Assembly: GCA_036873755.1 (NCBI GenBank)
Contig: JAVTVY010020385.1
Location: 1 to 64,000 of the forward strand
Direction: 5' to 3'
DNA: 64,000 bases
DNA from: Hanleya hanleyi
Taxonomy: Eukaryota; Mollusca; Polyplacophora; Lepidopleurida; Hanleyidae
A model generated the notes under the pieces. It did not search any database, was not told the origin of the DNA, and saw only the letters and a list, made by a program, of their open reading frames with translations. The position numbers and the translations under genes are program-made. Below are positions 13,271 through 25,170 of the stretch, piece by piece. Position 1 is the stretch's first letter; every line of letters begins with the position of its first letter.

Positions 13271-14589
13271 TGTCTGCCTTTTCCTACGAAGTAGGCTACA
13301 GATCGCAAATTGTCCGGTAATGAGTGAGTGAGTCAGTCCATCCGAATCCTTTCGTCGGCAAAATAAGGAGAACCATTGACATTAGAACCATGATTTTTGG
13401 CATGAACGTGCATTAGGGCATTGTTACCAGCAAGTTCTGAGCTGATCGAATTCTGATGAAAATTTGATTTTTAGTTATTTTTTTTATTATTTATTGATAG
13501 CTCAGCGACTGCACTGTCATGTCCATTGGGAACCATTGGCTGTATGTTTCACTGTATACATTGTATATAACACAGTACAAAACGTGATGGGATAATGAAA
13601 TAGGAAATGATAATTTTCCATCATTTGTTAGTGCATTTATCTTCACTGCTATTACCAACATTACCATTACATTCTTAATACACAGAAGTAAGTATATCGT
13701 TATAGATAGTAACTGTGGTCTTTAACGTGTATCCTATTTCACATCCAAACATGTCCTCACCGACCAAATCAGGCTTCAAATTTAGGTCATATTGCCACTG
13801 CTGGTGAAATATCCTACATCAACCAATTAAGTCAGACTGTGCAATAACCCAGCAGAACAAAGATAGATGTGGTATCCTTCAGATTAGCCTGTGAGCGACA
13901 ATGATAAAAGTTTACTGAGGGTGAAACAAAGCCATCCTGCAAGCCACCCAAGGAATTTACCAGCTTGTGTTGGGAAATTTTGTTGGTATCATGTAAGTTG
14001 TTTAGTAGTTTACTCATTCAAATCTCCATACCATATTTTCTGTTATTCAACAGACAAATTTCTTTACTGGTTTTAATTGTTTAAGTTTTACTGGGTTTCA
14101 ACCGCTACAGATAGTAACATAGTACTGATACTGTAGAAAAGTATCACACTGGGATATAATTTAAACAAAAAACATTACATGTGTAATTATGTCTAAATTT
14201 TTCTTGTCATTTCAAATTTTGATTCCTTGATTAAGGGATACAGAATCACTGGCACGGAGTGTGTTGGTGTGTCACAGAATCACTGCCACAGAGTGTGTTG
14301 GTGTGTCACAGATTCACATCAGCACTGGTAAACTATTCATTCAATCCCATCACTTTTAATCTTCAACAAAATATTCAATATTGTTTTAATCGAAAATTTC
14401 TGGTGATTTTTGATGAAAATCTCTGGTGATTCTGACCTGGGCTGCATGTGCCCATCTTAATATAAGCAGGATTTCAACTTGGGGCTGGGGGGGGGGATTG
14501 CCAAGAGCTCAGTGCCTGTCCTAATGCCTACCTTACTTCGTAGGTCCTGTGACGCATAGTCACACTGCCATGTTTATATTTCGTCATTG
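13271..14589. other. Non-coding stretch
   Basis: No gene is seen. A roughly 40-bp direct duplication (CACAGAATCACTG.CAC.GAGTG) lies at about 14243-14310, and a G9 run near 14490. Confidence 0.45.
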
Positions 14590-15545
14590 TAATATGTACT
14601 ACTGGTCTGGTTAACTGCCATGGTGAAACTGGTAAGAGCTTGTTAGCCAAAATTTGACTAAGCTTAATACCAGCTGCTACAATGTTCGGTTTCATACGAA
14701 TTTTTAGAGGTGGAATAATGGAGGGTTTATTTCAATACAAATCTACGTATTGGGGCTTGAAACCACAGTTATATGCAGGATTTGAGCGGTTAGATCACAA
14801 TTTTGTGATATATTGCAGTGCTAGTTTAATTCTTCGAAGTTCTGCAGGAGATTCATCTGCTTCTTCCTTAGGTGATGTTCTAAACGCTCCGAGGCACCGT
14901 CTTATTCCTTGATGGAGAATAGGATCTAGCTTTGTCAAATTTGACTTGTTTTCACCGTTGTAAACAATAGAGCCATAATAAAGGTTAGAACGAATAAGTG
15001 ATTGATATAAGTGGAGAGGCGTTTGCTGATCTCCTCCCCACTAATTGCTGGCAACTACGTTCAACAAATCCAGAGCCTTTGTGCACTTAGCTTTCAAGCA
15101 ATTTATATGCGGTAAGAACGTTAATCGATGATGATACAATATTCCTATGAATTTTGACTTTTTTACGACCTTGATTTCAGTCCCATCTACTGTAAGTACT
15201 GGATCTTTGTGCTGGAAATACTTTCTGCAAAAGTGTTTACAATTTGTCTTTGCTCTGGAGAACTTGAAATCATTTTCTAGACACCATTTCTGAATTCTAT
15301 TTAGACAAACTTGTAATGTTATTATGTATACTTTTTCCACTACACGATATGTTGAAATCACCTACAAACAGTGAACCATCAATTGATTTATTCGAAGCTG
15401 CAGCTAAGCTGTTAATCTTGATACTAAACAGAGTAGTAGACATAATACTACCTTGTGGAACACCTTGATCTTGATCGAAATGAACAGACAAATACAATCG
15501 GTCCACGGGAGATAAAAAAAACTAAGACCTCTGTGTATTGACTGA
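14590..15545 (-). mobile_element. LINE fragment, RT to RNase H linker, copy 2
   Basis: Reverse-strand frames encode DQDQGVPQGSIMSTTLFSIK and a degraded catalytic box (LFVGDF, with Gly where the family has Asp), then a thumb/linker region homologous to 48821-49902. Multiple frameshifts are present. It is the same family as the copies at 12.3-13.3 kb and 48-51.9 kb. Confidence 0.7.
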
Positions 15546-16253
15546 ATTAATCTCCCGGCGCAGAAGACTTCTAATTTCTGGACAGTGGATTGTAAGGCCT
15601 GGGTACACACGATCAAATTTTCCTTTAGAAATGAGACTAATTTTGTTTTAATTCTCTAGTGTCCATTAACTTTCTTATAAGCTTGTACTTTTAACGATGA
15701 CCGTTCCAGAGCAGGATATTTCGAATGGCAGTGAAAGTCAAATCTTACCCACTTACCTTATGATATCCTGTGCGTGCTCTATCAAGCTCACTATCTGTGA
15801 TGTGGTGTAACACCCTAATGCTCAATGCACGGACGCAAGAACTTAGACACAAAATCCGAGAACTCCTATACCGCCATGTTTGTTGACAATATTCTCTCAG
15901 TGTTGCATGTAAATTTGGATCGCGGATGACAGCACTCGATCCGGGTTCCATTTTCATTCCATTTGTATTCTTAGAGACAACGTGATAAAGAAGGCATCCA
16001 CAACAAAGATTTTGAGCCCAAGATATTTTGATTCCGTGCAATGAACATTGAGGAGTTACACAACCAACTACAGTCAGCTGTATAGTCGCAGTAAAAACAG
16101 AATATCATATCAGATAAGGTAAGTGGATAAGGTTTGAAATAAGTATTTTTTGCTGGCGTTGTTTTAAAAAAAATGTTGTGTTCATGTAGGGTCATAAGGC
16201 TAGATCGTGTGTACCAGGCCTAATTCAAATCATCCGTTCTTTCTCTGTTACAG
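15546..16253. other. Region 5' of the first recognized exon
   Basis: No gene is recognizable. The promoter and any non-coding first exon of the ABC transporter may lie here or further upstream, but no TATA box, CpG island or clear initiator was identified. A polypyrimidine tract and CAG acceptor close the segment at 16253. Confidence 0.4.
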
Positions 16254-16318
16254 GACGACATGAAGACGAAACATCGCCCTTACGCGGACGCCAGCTGGTT
16301 CTCCAAGGTAACGTTCTG
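16254..16318 (+). CDS. ABCC4: ABCC4-like transporter, exon 1 of those seen
   Basis: The exon follows TTCTCTGTTACAG and ends at a GTATGT donor. An ATG at 16260 opens MKTKHRPYADASWFSKVTFW, which matches the short N-terminal stretch that precedes the first membrane domain of short ABCC proteins (ABCC4/CFTR clade, no TMD0). The ATG is the likely start because its distance to the conserved FWW block equals that in the family; an upstream coding exon is still possible. It ends in phase 2, and the Trp codon is completed by the next exon. Confidence 0.85.
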
Positions 16319-16669
16319 GTATGTATAACCCGCCGGCGTTGGACATAATCCAAATTTTAAAGTTCTCCATGCTTCATAGAGAATCCGAAACAAAAGGATT
16401 TTACTGAAAGACGGCAGAATTACCCCAATGTTATCATTCTCTTAGAGTTGGATTGTTAAAATTGGGCAAATTTCAATATTGCACATGTATATATAGATGA
16501 TAAACATGCCAACAGTTTCATAAAGTTCAAATATCTATCCTCAGACTATTCTTAAATTAGAGTATGGATAATTTTATTTCATTTTAAAAGGCATTTTCAT
16601 TAAAATCATAGTCTGCCGTAACACTTTCAATAATGATGGCTATTTTTTCTGGGGAATCAGTGTGTATTA

Positions 16670-16940
16670 CAGATATTCAAGTTTTTGGAGGATCAGTCCA
16701 TGAAATAGATAGACCATATTTTTTAAGACGTGTCTTTACCACAGATAGGTCAAGGTTTTGGTGGATCAGTCTGTACCATGTATAGGCCCTTTTGATGGGA
16801 ACATCAGTCCATAACAAAGACAGACCTTTTTTGGAGAATCCACCTGTAACCATAGATGTAACATAAATAGACCATGTTTTGTGGCACAAGTCCGTACCAT
16901 AGAAATGCCATGTTTTGGGTGGAGTCTGTATCACAGACGA
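16670..16940. repeat. Degenerate tandem repeat, ~50-60-bp units
   Basis: About five units share GGATCAGTC....CCAT....ATAGACC and TTTTGGTGG-like words. It lies in the first intron seen and has no gene. Confidence 0.5.
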
Positions 16941-17097
16941 CCCATAACATTAGTGCATGCGATCGATATTTTTGTCACTGAACATATTCACAATACCAGT
17001 GGAGGCTAAATGATATATTTGTGGTACATTTACATCGATCTTGAACGGACTATCAATATAATAACACAGCGGTATATCTACCACTATATATGTCCAT

Positions 17098-17101
<4 letters not shown>

Positions 17102-17138
<37 letters not shown>
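17102..17138. repeat. (CT)n microsatellite
   Basis: An uninterrupted run of about 18 CT dinucleotides in an intron. Confidence 0.95.
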
Positions 17139-17139
<1 letters not shown>

Positions 17140-17242
17140 AGAGATGATTTTTATCGAGCGACTACTTTGGAAGATATCTTTAGTCGGGTGAGTGAGGATT
17201 GCATATTGTCCATGTTTTAATGCATCGGGTTACCAAGTTAGT

Positions 17243-17330
17243 GACTTGATGCTTCGAATTTTGTTTGATCGACGATATATAGCTGAAATATTACTGAACG
17301 TGACATTAAACCTTAATTCTCTCTCTCCCT
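17243..17330 (+). repeat. Family C short dispersed repeat
   Basis: It contains GATCGACGATATATAGCTG, AAATATTACTGAACGTGAC and a CTCTCTCTCC end. Four other copies are at 22655, 43518, 47845 and 52130. The style is typical of molluscan genomes. Confidence 0.7.
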
Positions 17331-17602
17331 GGTCACGTAATTTACGGTATTCCCATGAACAACTACAAAGAAGCGTGACTGAGATACAGTCATCAATACC
17401 AGAGAAACTTTCGTGGTCCATTTGGACATAATACAATCAAAATATCAATCTGTTGGGATGTGTTGTCAGATAACACCGTACTAGTTTTGTGTGCTGTCAA
17501 TCACTTGACTAGACTGGTGGATGGAAATTTGAACGAAAAGGCATAATTAACGACACTAATTAAAATGTAGTTATATATAAAGCAGAAGCGTGAAGTGCTT
17601 TG

Positions 17603-18028
17603 CTATAAATTCGAATGCTCTGTAAGTATTTGCGCGGGTCTCCGCTAGGTGCCGATAGAGGGAACAAAGAAAAGCCTGGCTGTGCACAGACCCGTGACTT
17701 GAGTTGTGGTTTGTATAAATTCACCTTGGATTATCTATTAACCCAAGACGGTATTTTGAACTAGTGATAGCTGGCATATCTTCATGTAATATTTGCCATC
17801 TTATAAATTATTGTGAGCATAATGACACTTCCCTTGAATACCGGGAAAATATAGCATATATATATAAAACGATTCCAGCTATCACAAGTCCAAATATCGT
17901 CCTGGGTTAATAGATAGTGCAAAGTAAATATTATACAAACCACAGCTGACGTCACTGGTCATTGTACAAACAGGCTCTTCGTTGTTCTCTCTATCGGCGC
18001 ATACCATGACCCGCGCAAAGATTTATAG
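17603..18028. mobile_element. Foldback/MITE element, ~425 bp
   Basis: Left arm 17603-17774 and right arm 17875-18028 are inverted copies: both hold CTATAAAT at the outside, TTTGCGCGGGTC, TGTTAATAGATA-type words and a GATAGCTGG/CCAGCTATC inner end. The loop is about 100 bp. The left arm has an 18-bp extra segment. There are no coding frames. Confidence 0.75.
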
Positions 18029-18077
18029 TACAAATTTTAGATTATAGTTGATTTCAGTATCCCTGTATCAATTTCAG

Positions 18078-18188
18078 GTGGATGAATGGTTACTTTCAAA
18101 AGGGTTACCGCAAAGAATTGACAACAGATGACATACCGGAGGTGTTCGAGGAATACAGAAGCAGCTTGCTGGCTGATAAACTTGAAAG
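18078..18188 (+). CDS. ABCC4: ABCC4-like transporter, exon 2
   Basis: The exon lies between ATTTCAG and a GTGAAG donor. It encodes WMNGYFQKGYRKELTTDDIP and then EVFEEYRSSLLADKLER, the cytoplasmic elbow region that in ABCC4 and CFTR precedes the first membrane helix. Phase 2 to phase 2 is consistent with both neighbours. The LADKLER block is somewhat closer to CFTR, whereas the NBD is clearly ABCC4-like. Confidence 0.9.
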
Positions 18189-20661
18189 GTGAAGTTTGAT
18201 TTATTATGAAAGTTGATAAATCAGGTTGATGGTCCCATACCCTGATGACGTATTATATATCTCCCAGTCACGTGATGAATTGTATTTCCATTCATCTGTA
18301 TGACACGTGAGCAATCGTCCAGAAATCTAACATGGATTGTGTAACACGAAACCAATTAAATTGTCATTGTCAACGCAAAGTACATGTCCCGCAAGGCGTG
18401 AAGGCCTATATGTAACCCGATACACCAAATTAAAGCTTGCTCTTCAGACTGTGCCAGCTTAGATCAGGGACCTCGGTCTAGCAATTAAGTTGATGTCATG
18501 TTACACGAAGGAGGTGACCGGCTAATTGAATTGTATAACGATGCTCACCTGTCATTTAATTGCCATGGATGTTGGTGCCTGCATTGCATCAAGGGATAGA
18601 AGTGGTATTTTATTGTCATGGATGTTGGGAGCCTACGTCATCAGGCTTCAGGACCATTCATACCATTTTCTCGCTCCATAGTCACAGATTTTGTCTAGCA
18701 TGTCTAATTACAAATTATAGCAATGTAAATATATACTAGCATATATTGTGGCATTCCTTGAGTATATTCATCTCAATGAGACACAATTGTGTTCAATACC
18801 CACACCGCTCACAACGTTTACTGAACATATTAATCGACCGGCCAATCTCCCATTTCTCTGCACCAACGATGGAGAAATTTCTGAGGTTTCCCCACAATTC
18901 AACCCCAACCGCGTCCTCACATCCGTAAATGATATTGAACCGGAAGTGATGTCATCACAGAAAGTGACGTCATCCGCAAGTGGTTATGGCGCATGCGCGA
19001 GTAGCTTTAGCAATGACGCAAGCACGGAAAGCCATAACTATCGGAAGTCACGGCCACACAAATATTAAGACAGATGTTTTCACGGGATTGACATGCGTAT
19101 CGAACTTTTTCAGTCTATTTTCTCTGATTTGCCGCAGAAACTTTATGATTTCGTCTGATGCGTCCTCTCAGTTGACAGGAATATAACAGCAAGTCTGGTA
19201 AAATATTTCGTATTTTTCCGCTAAAATTAAATGGTGCAGGATGCGTGGTCAGTTGTGTTCGGGTTTTCGCCTGTTTTCAACGGTACATGTATTTGAGTCA
19301 GGGGTGTGAATCAAACTAGCAGAAGAAGCGGTTACCATACCAACAGGTGCCTGTGTCAAATCATGTGCCGCGATATGTATAACCGACTTCAGAATCTTCA
19401 GAATATCACCGTCTTGTAACAACAGTCACAGTTAACTGCTTCCTCAATTTGTTTTTCATGTAATTATTGGTGAAAATGTTGGTGTAATTATTCAATAAGT
19501 AATTTATATTCCGCTTCCGTCCATTCTTTTTGCGAAACCAGAATAAAGCCTACTTTTCAGCCAATAACAATTTTCAAGGTTGCCATGATTACATAATACA
19601 AATTGACGAAGAATTTTGACTGGCGTTTTTCCAACAACGCGGTGAGTATAAGGTGAAAAGCTCGATCTGGGTTTCCAGAATGTGCAAAACAATCGGGAGT
19701 TCACGTAGCAGTTTTCAAGCTCAGCCTTGGAAGCTCTGTGTAGAAATCTCTAAAGTTTCCTATGTACTCATTCCCATTAACCAAACACGAATTTCAGCAA
19801 CGATATTGTTTTTGATAACGAGCTATAGATCGATACTATAAACAATAACGAATCGCCATTTTGAATAACGGGCCTGTTTCCAGTAACGCCAAAATCTGCT
19901 ACTGAAAACAGTAACACCTATCTGATATTGATTTTAGAAGTTAGTAAATGCAGTCACGAAGAAAAAAATCATCTCCCTTAGCTCTCTTAGAACGATGACG
20001 TGTCTTGGATCACCTTTTCGCTCTCGAACGAAGCATTTCGACACTTATTGTACCACGTCATTCCAGACATGTTGAACCATACGTAACATTTAATTAAACG
20101 TTATCGAAAATTGTTTAATTAAGTTTATTAGCCACAACCTGATAAGTTCGAGTAATAGAAAACGGACATCAATTTATTTGTGGTCTACTTGCGTGACAGC
20201 TAAGATACACATGTCGAGAGGAAAAAACAAAACGTTATTGCTGAGTAGTTAGCTCACGGAAAACTGGTTTATAAGTAACAAAATCGCAAAAATGTACAAC
20301 CAGGAAGTGATTAAACATTAACAACAACAAACACCATCATGGTCAGATAATTGTTATTGATTCCAGTAACGAAGCATTCAAATTGGCATTTTGCTACTAG
20401 ATTTGGTAACGTTATTGATTTTCGAACTTCACTCGAATGAATGTTCTGAGTATTATTTTCAGTATAAACAGCACAAGGCCCCCATATATTATCATAAAGG
20501 GAGCTTGGACAAGTATTCAAAGGCAGAGTATAGTGTGAGGTACTGGCAGAACCTGAATATGACAGTACATTGGAGCCATACGTAACTGTTCCCCATTAAG
20601 AGTCCAGGCGGAATTTCTAACGTGCTGCTTTTGTTTATTTGACTCTATATGGGGCATCCAG
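18189..20661. other. Intron between exons 2 and 3
   Basis: There is no gene. It includes AT-rich DNA and a stretch near 19800-20420 rich in AATAACG/CGTTATT words with no defined element. The 106-codon frame at 18748 shows no recognizable domain. Confidence 0.6.
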
Positions 20662-20770
20662 GTATTGGGCAAGAGAACTGAACCGATCGAATCACCCCAG
20701 CTTCGTTCGTGCCTTAATTTGTGCATTTGCGGTGGATATGTTTGTCCCGTTTTTGCTGATGCTTTTGACG
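20662..20770 (+). CDS. ABCC4: ABCC4-like transporter, exon 3
   Basis: The exon lies between GCATCCAG and GTATGT. It encodes YWARELNRSNHPSFVRALIC followed by the hydrophobic AFAVDMFVPFLLMLLT, the start of the first transmembrane helix of TMD1. It is short and easily missed, but alignment to the W-D/A-x-E-L...P-x-x-x-R-A-L pattern of ABCC proteins and exact phase agreement (109 bp, phase 2 to 0) support it. Confidence 0.88.
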
Positions 20771-20984
20771 GTATGTTTTGCTAATTGTCATTCAAATTGT
20801 CACACATTCATATTCTCTCGGGCTCCACCCGCTTAACTCCAGTCACACCTCAAGTCATCAATGTACATAGGCGTAATTTTTTATTGATTGGTTTTGTTGT
20901 CCTCCGCCACGAAGTGGTGGGAGGACTTGGAAATGCTAGCCGTCCGTCCGTCCTTCCGTCGTAGCGTCCGTCCGTCCGTCCCAC

Positions 20985-22110
20985 ATCTTGTGAACACGAT
21001 ATCTTGAGAACAATTCAACCAATCGACTTCAAACTTGAGAAGGTGATTCACATCAGTTAGACGGCCATTGGTATTGATTTTCACTGAGGTACGTAATCCA
21101 AGATGGCCGCCATCAACCATATTGGATTCTGTCCGTCCCACATCTTGTGAACGCGATATCTGAAGAACAATTGACCAATCGACTTCAAACTTGAGAAGGT
21201 GCTTCACATCAGTTAGACGGCCATTGGTATTGATTTTCACTGAAGTACGTAATCCAAGATGGCCGCCATCGACCATATTGGATTCTGTTCGTCCCACATC
21301 TTGTGAACGCGATATCTCAAGAACAATTCCACCAATCAACTTCAAGTTTGGGAAGGTTCTTCACATCAGTCATACGGCCATTGGTATTGATTTTCACTGA
21401 GGTACGTAATCCAAGATGGCTGCCATTGACCATATTGGATTCCATCCGTCCCAGATATTGTGAACGCGATATCTCGAGAACAATTCAACCAATCGACTTC
21501 AAACTTGGGAAGATTCTTAACGTCAGACAGACGACCATTGGTATTGATTTTCAGAGGTTCGTAATCCAAGATGGCTGCCGTTGACCATATTGGATTTTGT
21601 CCATCCCACATCTTGTGAACGCGATATCTCGAGAACAGTTCGACCAATCGACTTCAATCTTGACAATGTGCTTCGCATCAGTTAGACGGCCATTGGTGTT
21701 GGTTTTCACTGAGGTACGTAATCCCAGATGGCTGCCATTGACCATATTGGATTCTGTCCATCCCACATCTTGTGAACACGTTATCTCGATAACAGTTCGA
21801 CCAATCGACTTCAAACTTGAGAATGTGCTTCGCCTCAATTAGACAGCAATTGGTATTGATTTTCACTGAGGTACGTAATCCAAGATGGCTGCCATTGACC
21901 ATATTGGATTCCATCCATCTGTGAACGTGATATCTCGAGAATAATTTGATCAATCGACTTCAAACTCGAGAGCATGCTTCACATCAGTTAGACAGCCATT
22001 GGTATTGACTTTCGTTGAGGTAGTATGTAATCCAAGATGGCTGCCATTGACCATCTTGGATTTCACTCACCCATATTGTACCCATCTGTGTTGTGAACGC
22101 AATATCTTGA
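20985..22110. repeat. Satellite array, ~155-bp period, ~7.5 copies
   Basis: Each unit holds CATCTTGTGAACGCGATATC, a CCAATCGACTTCAAACTTG segment, GTTAGACGGCCATTGGTATT, and AATCCAAGATGGCTGCCAT. Unit starts are about 20988, 21137, 21297, 21455, 21608, 21766, 21919 and 22087. It begins after a CGTCCGTCCGTCC leader at about 20940. Long frames on both strands (e.g. 154 codons at 20881) are read-through of the repeat. Each unit carries an AAGATGG word. Confidence 0.92.
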
Positions 22111-23472
22111 TCTATTCCACCCATCGATTTATAAACCTCACCATCCACAAATCCATATACGGTACAACTACAGACTTACATTCCAGTGTTACACTACCCA
22201 TTACTGCTTCCCAAACCTCAAATTGTCTCAACAATTCCAGATAAACGTCTCTTTCCACATACACATATCCACTTTCCAAGTTATATGTAAGGAGATATTG
22301 GAAGCATATATGCTGCATGCTCTCAAACAGGCTACTTGGCGGAGGATCTGTTAGCTACTCAGCTTGTTCATTCTGTTTCATTTTTTTCCAAATTTCATTC
22401 GTCAGAACGGAGGATTTAACTTTGAAAAAAAGACAGTATTGCTCCTTCGAAAAGATTCAGACCCCGAGATCAACCACTCGAAACATTGTGGTGAAAGACC
22501 TATTGTCTTTTGGTCAAAATATCGTTCATTCACTGAGGGCAATAACATGCTCTCAACCACAGAATACCACCATTGTCCTAATACACACCTATATCCCATT
22601 AGATCTCACAGTTCGTAGTCTCACTTAGTATAAATGGCTAGCCTGCTATGATAGTGCATGAGGGAACGAGAGAGAGAGAGAATGTCGCAATATTTCAGCT
22701 ATATAGCGACAATCAAACAAAATTCTAAGTATTCAAGTTAATAACTCAGTAAACTAATGCATTAAAACATGATCCCAGACATGTGAGTGTTGAGCTAATG
22801 ACGTCAGTATTTACAAGTTTGGTAACCTTAGTAACACAGGATGTGTGGACTACATGTTACACAGTTCAGGTGCACTAAACCAACTTCTGGATAACACTAC
22901 CAGTATCAGGATCACCCCATGAATATTTTCACATAATATCTGAGTGACACTTCCTAGTAAAATGCAAAAATTAACAAAATGAAATCAAATGTCATGATGT
23001 ATGTCAATTTAAATCTTTGCTTGAAAAATATCTTTAATACCTTAATCGGAGTTACCTTAATTATTATACTACCAATATCACATATTTTTATAACACATCA
23101 TGTGTGTCATTTTTCAAAATGGCACTCACAAACTGATGATGTATCAATCACATATGGTGGAAACATAATAAATAATTACCTATTTGTAATACATACAGAG
23201 TATATGCCTATGCCCTAAAATTGTAATAAGGGAAGGGTATTAAGCATATACCCACTGTATACTACATACGAGAAGTATTTTATTCTTTTGCTTCTAGGAT
23301 ATGTGATTAATAAATCATAAGTTTGTGAGCGTCTTAGCTTTCCGGGTATGCTAATGGTAGATTTCTATAACAAAATTGTGATGTTTACGTTTATATCAGA
23401 TCATTTCAACTGTATATGAAATAATAATTAAGAATAGAATGTTCCCAAAACATGTGTATCTTGTCGTTTCAG
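22111..23472. other. Intron remainder before exon 4
   Basis: There is no recognizable gene. A 68-codon reverse frame at 22112-22318 has protein-like composition but matched nothing I know. Family C is at 22655-22790. Confidence 0.45.
22655..22790 (-). repeat. Family C short dispersed repeat
   Basis: It starts with a (GA)n run and continues with GCAATATTTCAGCTATATAG and CAAACAAAATTCTAAGTATT, the reverse of the copies at 17243 and 43518. It continues like 47845-47965. Confidence 0.7.
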
Positions 23473-23688
23473 GATGCTATGAAAATTGTACAACCGATTC
23501 TGATCAGTCAACTCTTAATCTATTTTCTCCCGGACACCACCATGAGTATCGATGTGGCCATGTATTATGCTTCTGGTCTTGTCGCAACGGGGATCGTGAT
23601 AATGCTGACATCAGAAAACTCCTTTTATATTGCAAACCAAGTATCACAGCGACTGAGAGCGGCCGTTAGCTGTCTCATCTATAGGAAG
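23473..23688 (+). CDS. ABCC4: ABCC4-like transporter, exon 4 (TM1-TM2)
   Basis: The exon lies between GTCGTTTCAG and GTGAAG and has 72 codons, phase 0 to 0. It encodes DAMKIVQPILISQLLIYFLP, an extracellular loop, ASGLVATGIVIMLTSENSFY, and QRLRAAVSCLIYRK. The KxxQPxxxxxLIxYF and RLRAAxxxxIYRK blocks are diagnostic of ABCC membrane domain 1. The following intron (23689-41741) is the one that received the Polinton insertion. Confidence 0.95.
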
Positions 23689-23836
23689 GTGAAGAACAAA
23701 ATTTCAAAAAAGGCATAACTCATCCTTAGTCGAACCTAGGATCGACTATTGACGAATTAGTCCTTATAAATATCGCAAATTCCTGGAGTGTTTGTAACCA
23801 GTCGGCCGCCTTGACATATCATTATATCACAGTTAT

Positions 23837-23842
23837 CTTGTG
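23837..23842. repeat. Left target-site duplication of the Polinton
   Basis: CTTGTG immediately precedes the element end AGTAGTATAG and is repeated exactly at 38665-38670. Six base pairs is the usual duplication size for Maverick/Polinton integrase. Confidence 0.95.
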
Positions 23843-23955
23843 AGTAGTATAGTAAGCGTGAAATGGCTCACATTGACCTACTTAATGACGTCACAATGTG
23901 GAGGAAACGTGGAGGAACTTGATCACGTGATCAATGCATGTGAACAGGGGTCATT

Positions 23956-24039
23956 GTGGGTGGTGGTGGAGGTGGTGGGACCAAAATGGCGGCTTGTGGG
24001 TGGTGGTGGAGGTGGTGGGACCAAACTGGCGGCTTGTGG
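23956..24039. repeat. Minisatellite, 41-bp unit, two copies
   Basis: The unit GTGGGTGGTGGTGGAGGTGG plus a GGGACCAAAATGGCGGCTT tail occurs twice here and four times, in reverse, at 38391-38551. Each unit carries an AAAATGGCGGC word, close to a YY1 site. The long Gly/Trp-rich frames across it are not genes. Confidence 0.9.
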
Positions 24040-24439
24040 ATACATTGACCTACTTAATGACGTCACAATGTGGAGGAAGTGCGGAGGGGTTTCCCAGTGG
24101 GGGATTCCCCAGTGGGGTTTTCCCAATGACGATCACGTGATCAAGGCATGTCTAGACTTGTTCTGGGTTGTACAGTTCTGCCATACGGAGGATGGGTACT
24201 AGTATTTCGCTGACGTCCTAGTAATAAACATAATCTATAGGTGTTGTACCATGTTAATAGGATCAGTCTAGCATCTGTACCACCCAAGGGTCGAGTGTTT
24301 ATTGTCCCGTGTATCTCCGCAGAAAATCAACAAACAAAATGGCGGCTCCACGATGGTGTGGGGACGCCCTTGCCACATCACGGCGTCGATCATAGCGCCA
24401 TCTGCACACACTGACGCAAGGGAGACAACTCGTGTGGCC

Positions 24440-25170
24440 CAAGGATATGGAAATAGCCGTTTTGGAGCTAGGGGAGTTACTACTGGTCCAGTGGGGTCGA
24501 GTGATGTATCAATGTGAAGCCTATGTGAGGGGGCATCTGATGGGCTGGGTGTGCGGTTGAACTAGCGTCATTCTGCGCATGCGCGGTGGCCCAAGTATGG
24601 ACATAGCCGTGTTGGAGCTAGGGGAGTTACTACTGGTCCAGTGGGGTCGAGTGAGGTATCAAAGTGAAGCCTACGTGAGGGGGCATCTGACTGGACTAGT
24701 GGGTTTGAAATAGCGTCATTCTGCGCATGCGCGGTGGCCCAAGGGTATGGAAATAGCCGTGTTGGGAGCTAGCGAAGCCAATAATGGTCCAATGGGGTCG
24801 AGTGAGGTATCAAAGTGAAGCCTAGGTGATGGGGCATCTGACTGGACTAGTGGGTTTGAACTAGCGTCATTCTGCGCATGCGCGGTGGCCCAAGGGTATG
24901 GAAATAGCCGTGTTGGAGCTAGCGAAGCCAATAATGGTCCAGTGTGGTCGAGTGAGGTATCAAAGTGAAGCCTAGGTGAAGGGGCATCTGACTGGACTAG
25001 TTGGGTTGAACTAGCATCATTCTGCGCATGCGCATAGACGTTTTGGTATGTAGGGGAGTCCCTAATGGTGCAATGGGGTCGAGTGAGGTATCCAAGTGAA
25101 GCCTAGGTGAACGGGCATCTGATGGGTTGGGTGTGCGGTAGGAATGTCATTCTGCGCATGCGCAGATGCA
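24440..25170. repeat. TIR-internal ~145-bp repeats with GCGCATGCGC palindromes
   Basis: Units share GCATCTGA.TGG.CTAG.G, the palindrome GCGCATGCGC, GGTGGCCCAAGGGTATGG, TGTTGGAGCTAG, and GGTCGAGTGAGGTATCAAAG. Palindromes are at 24575, 24723, 24874, 25024, 25154 and (outside the array) 25509. The palindrome matches the consensus of the metazoan factor NRF-1. The mirrored array is at about 37255-37990. Confidence 0.85.

Noticed and set aside
20881..21345. 154-codon reverse frame in the satellite
   Set aside because: It repeats the same peptide because the DNA is a 155-bp repeat; similar frames exist on both strands.
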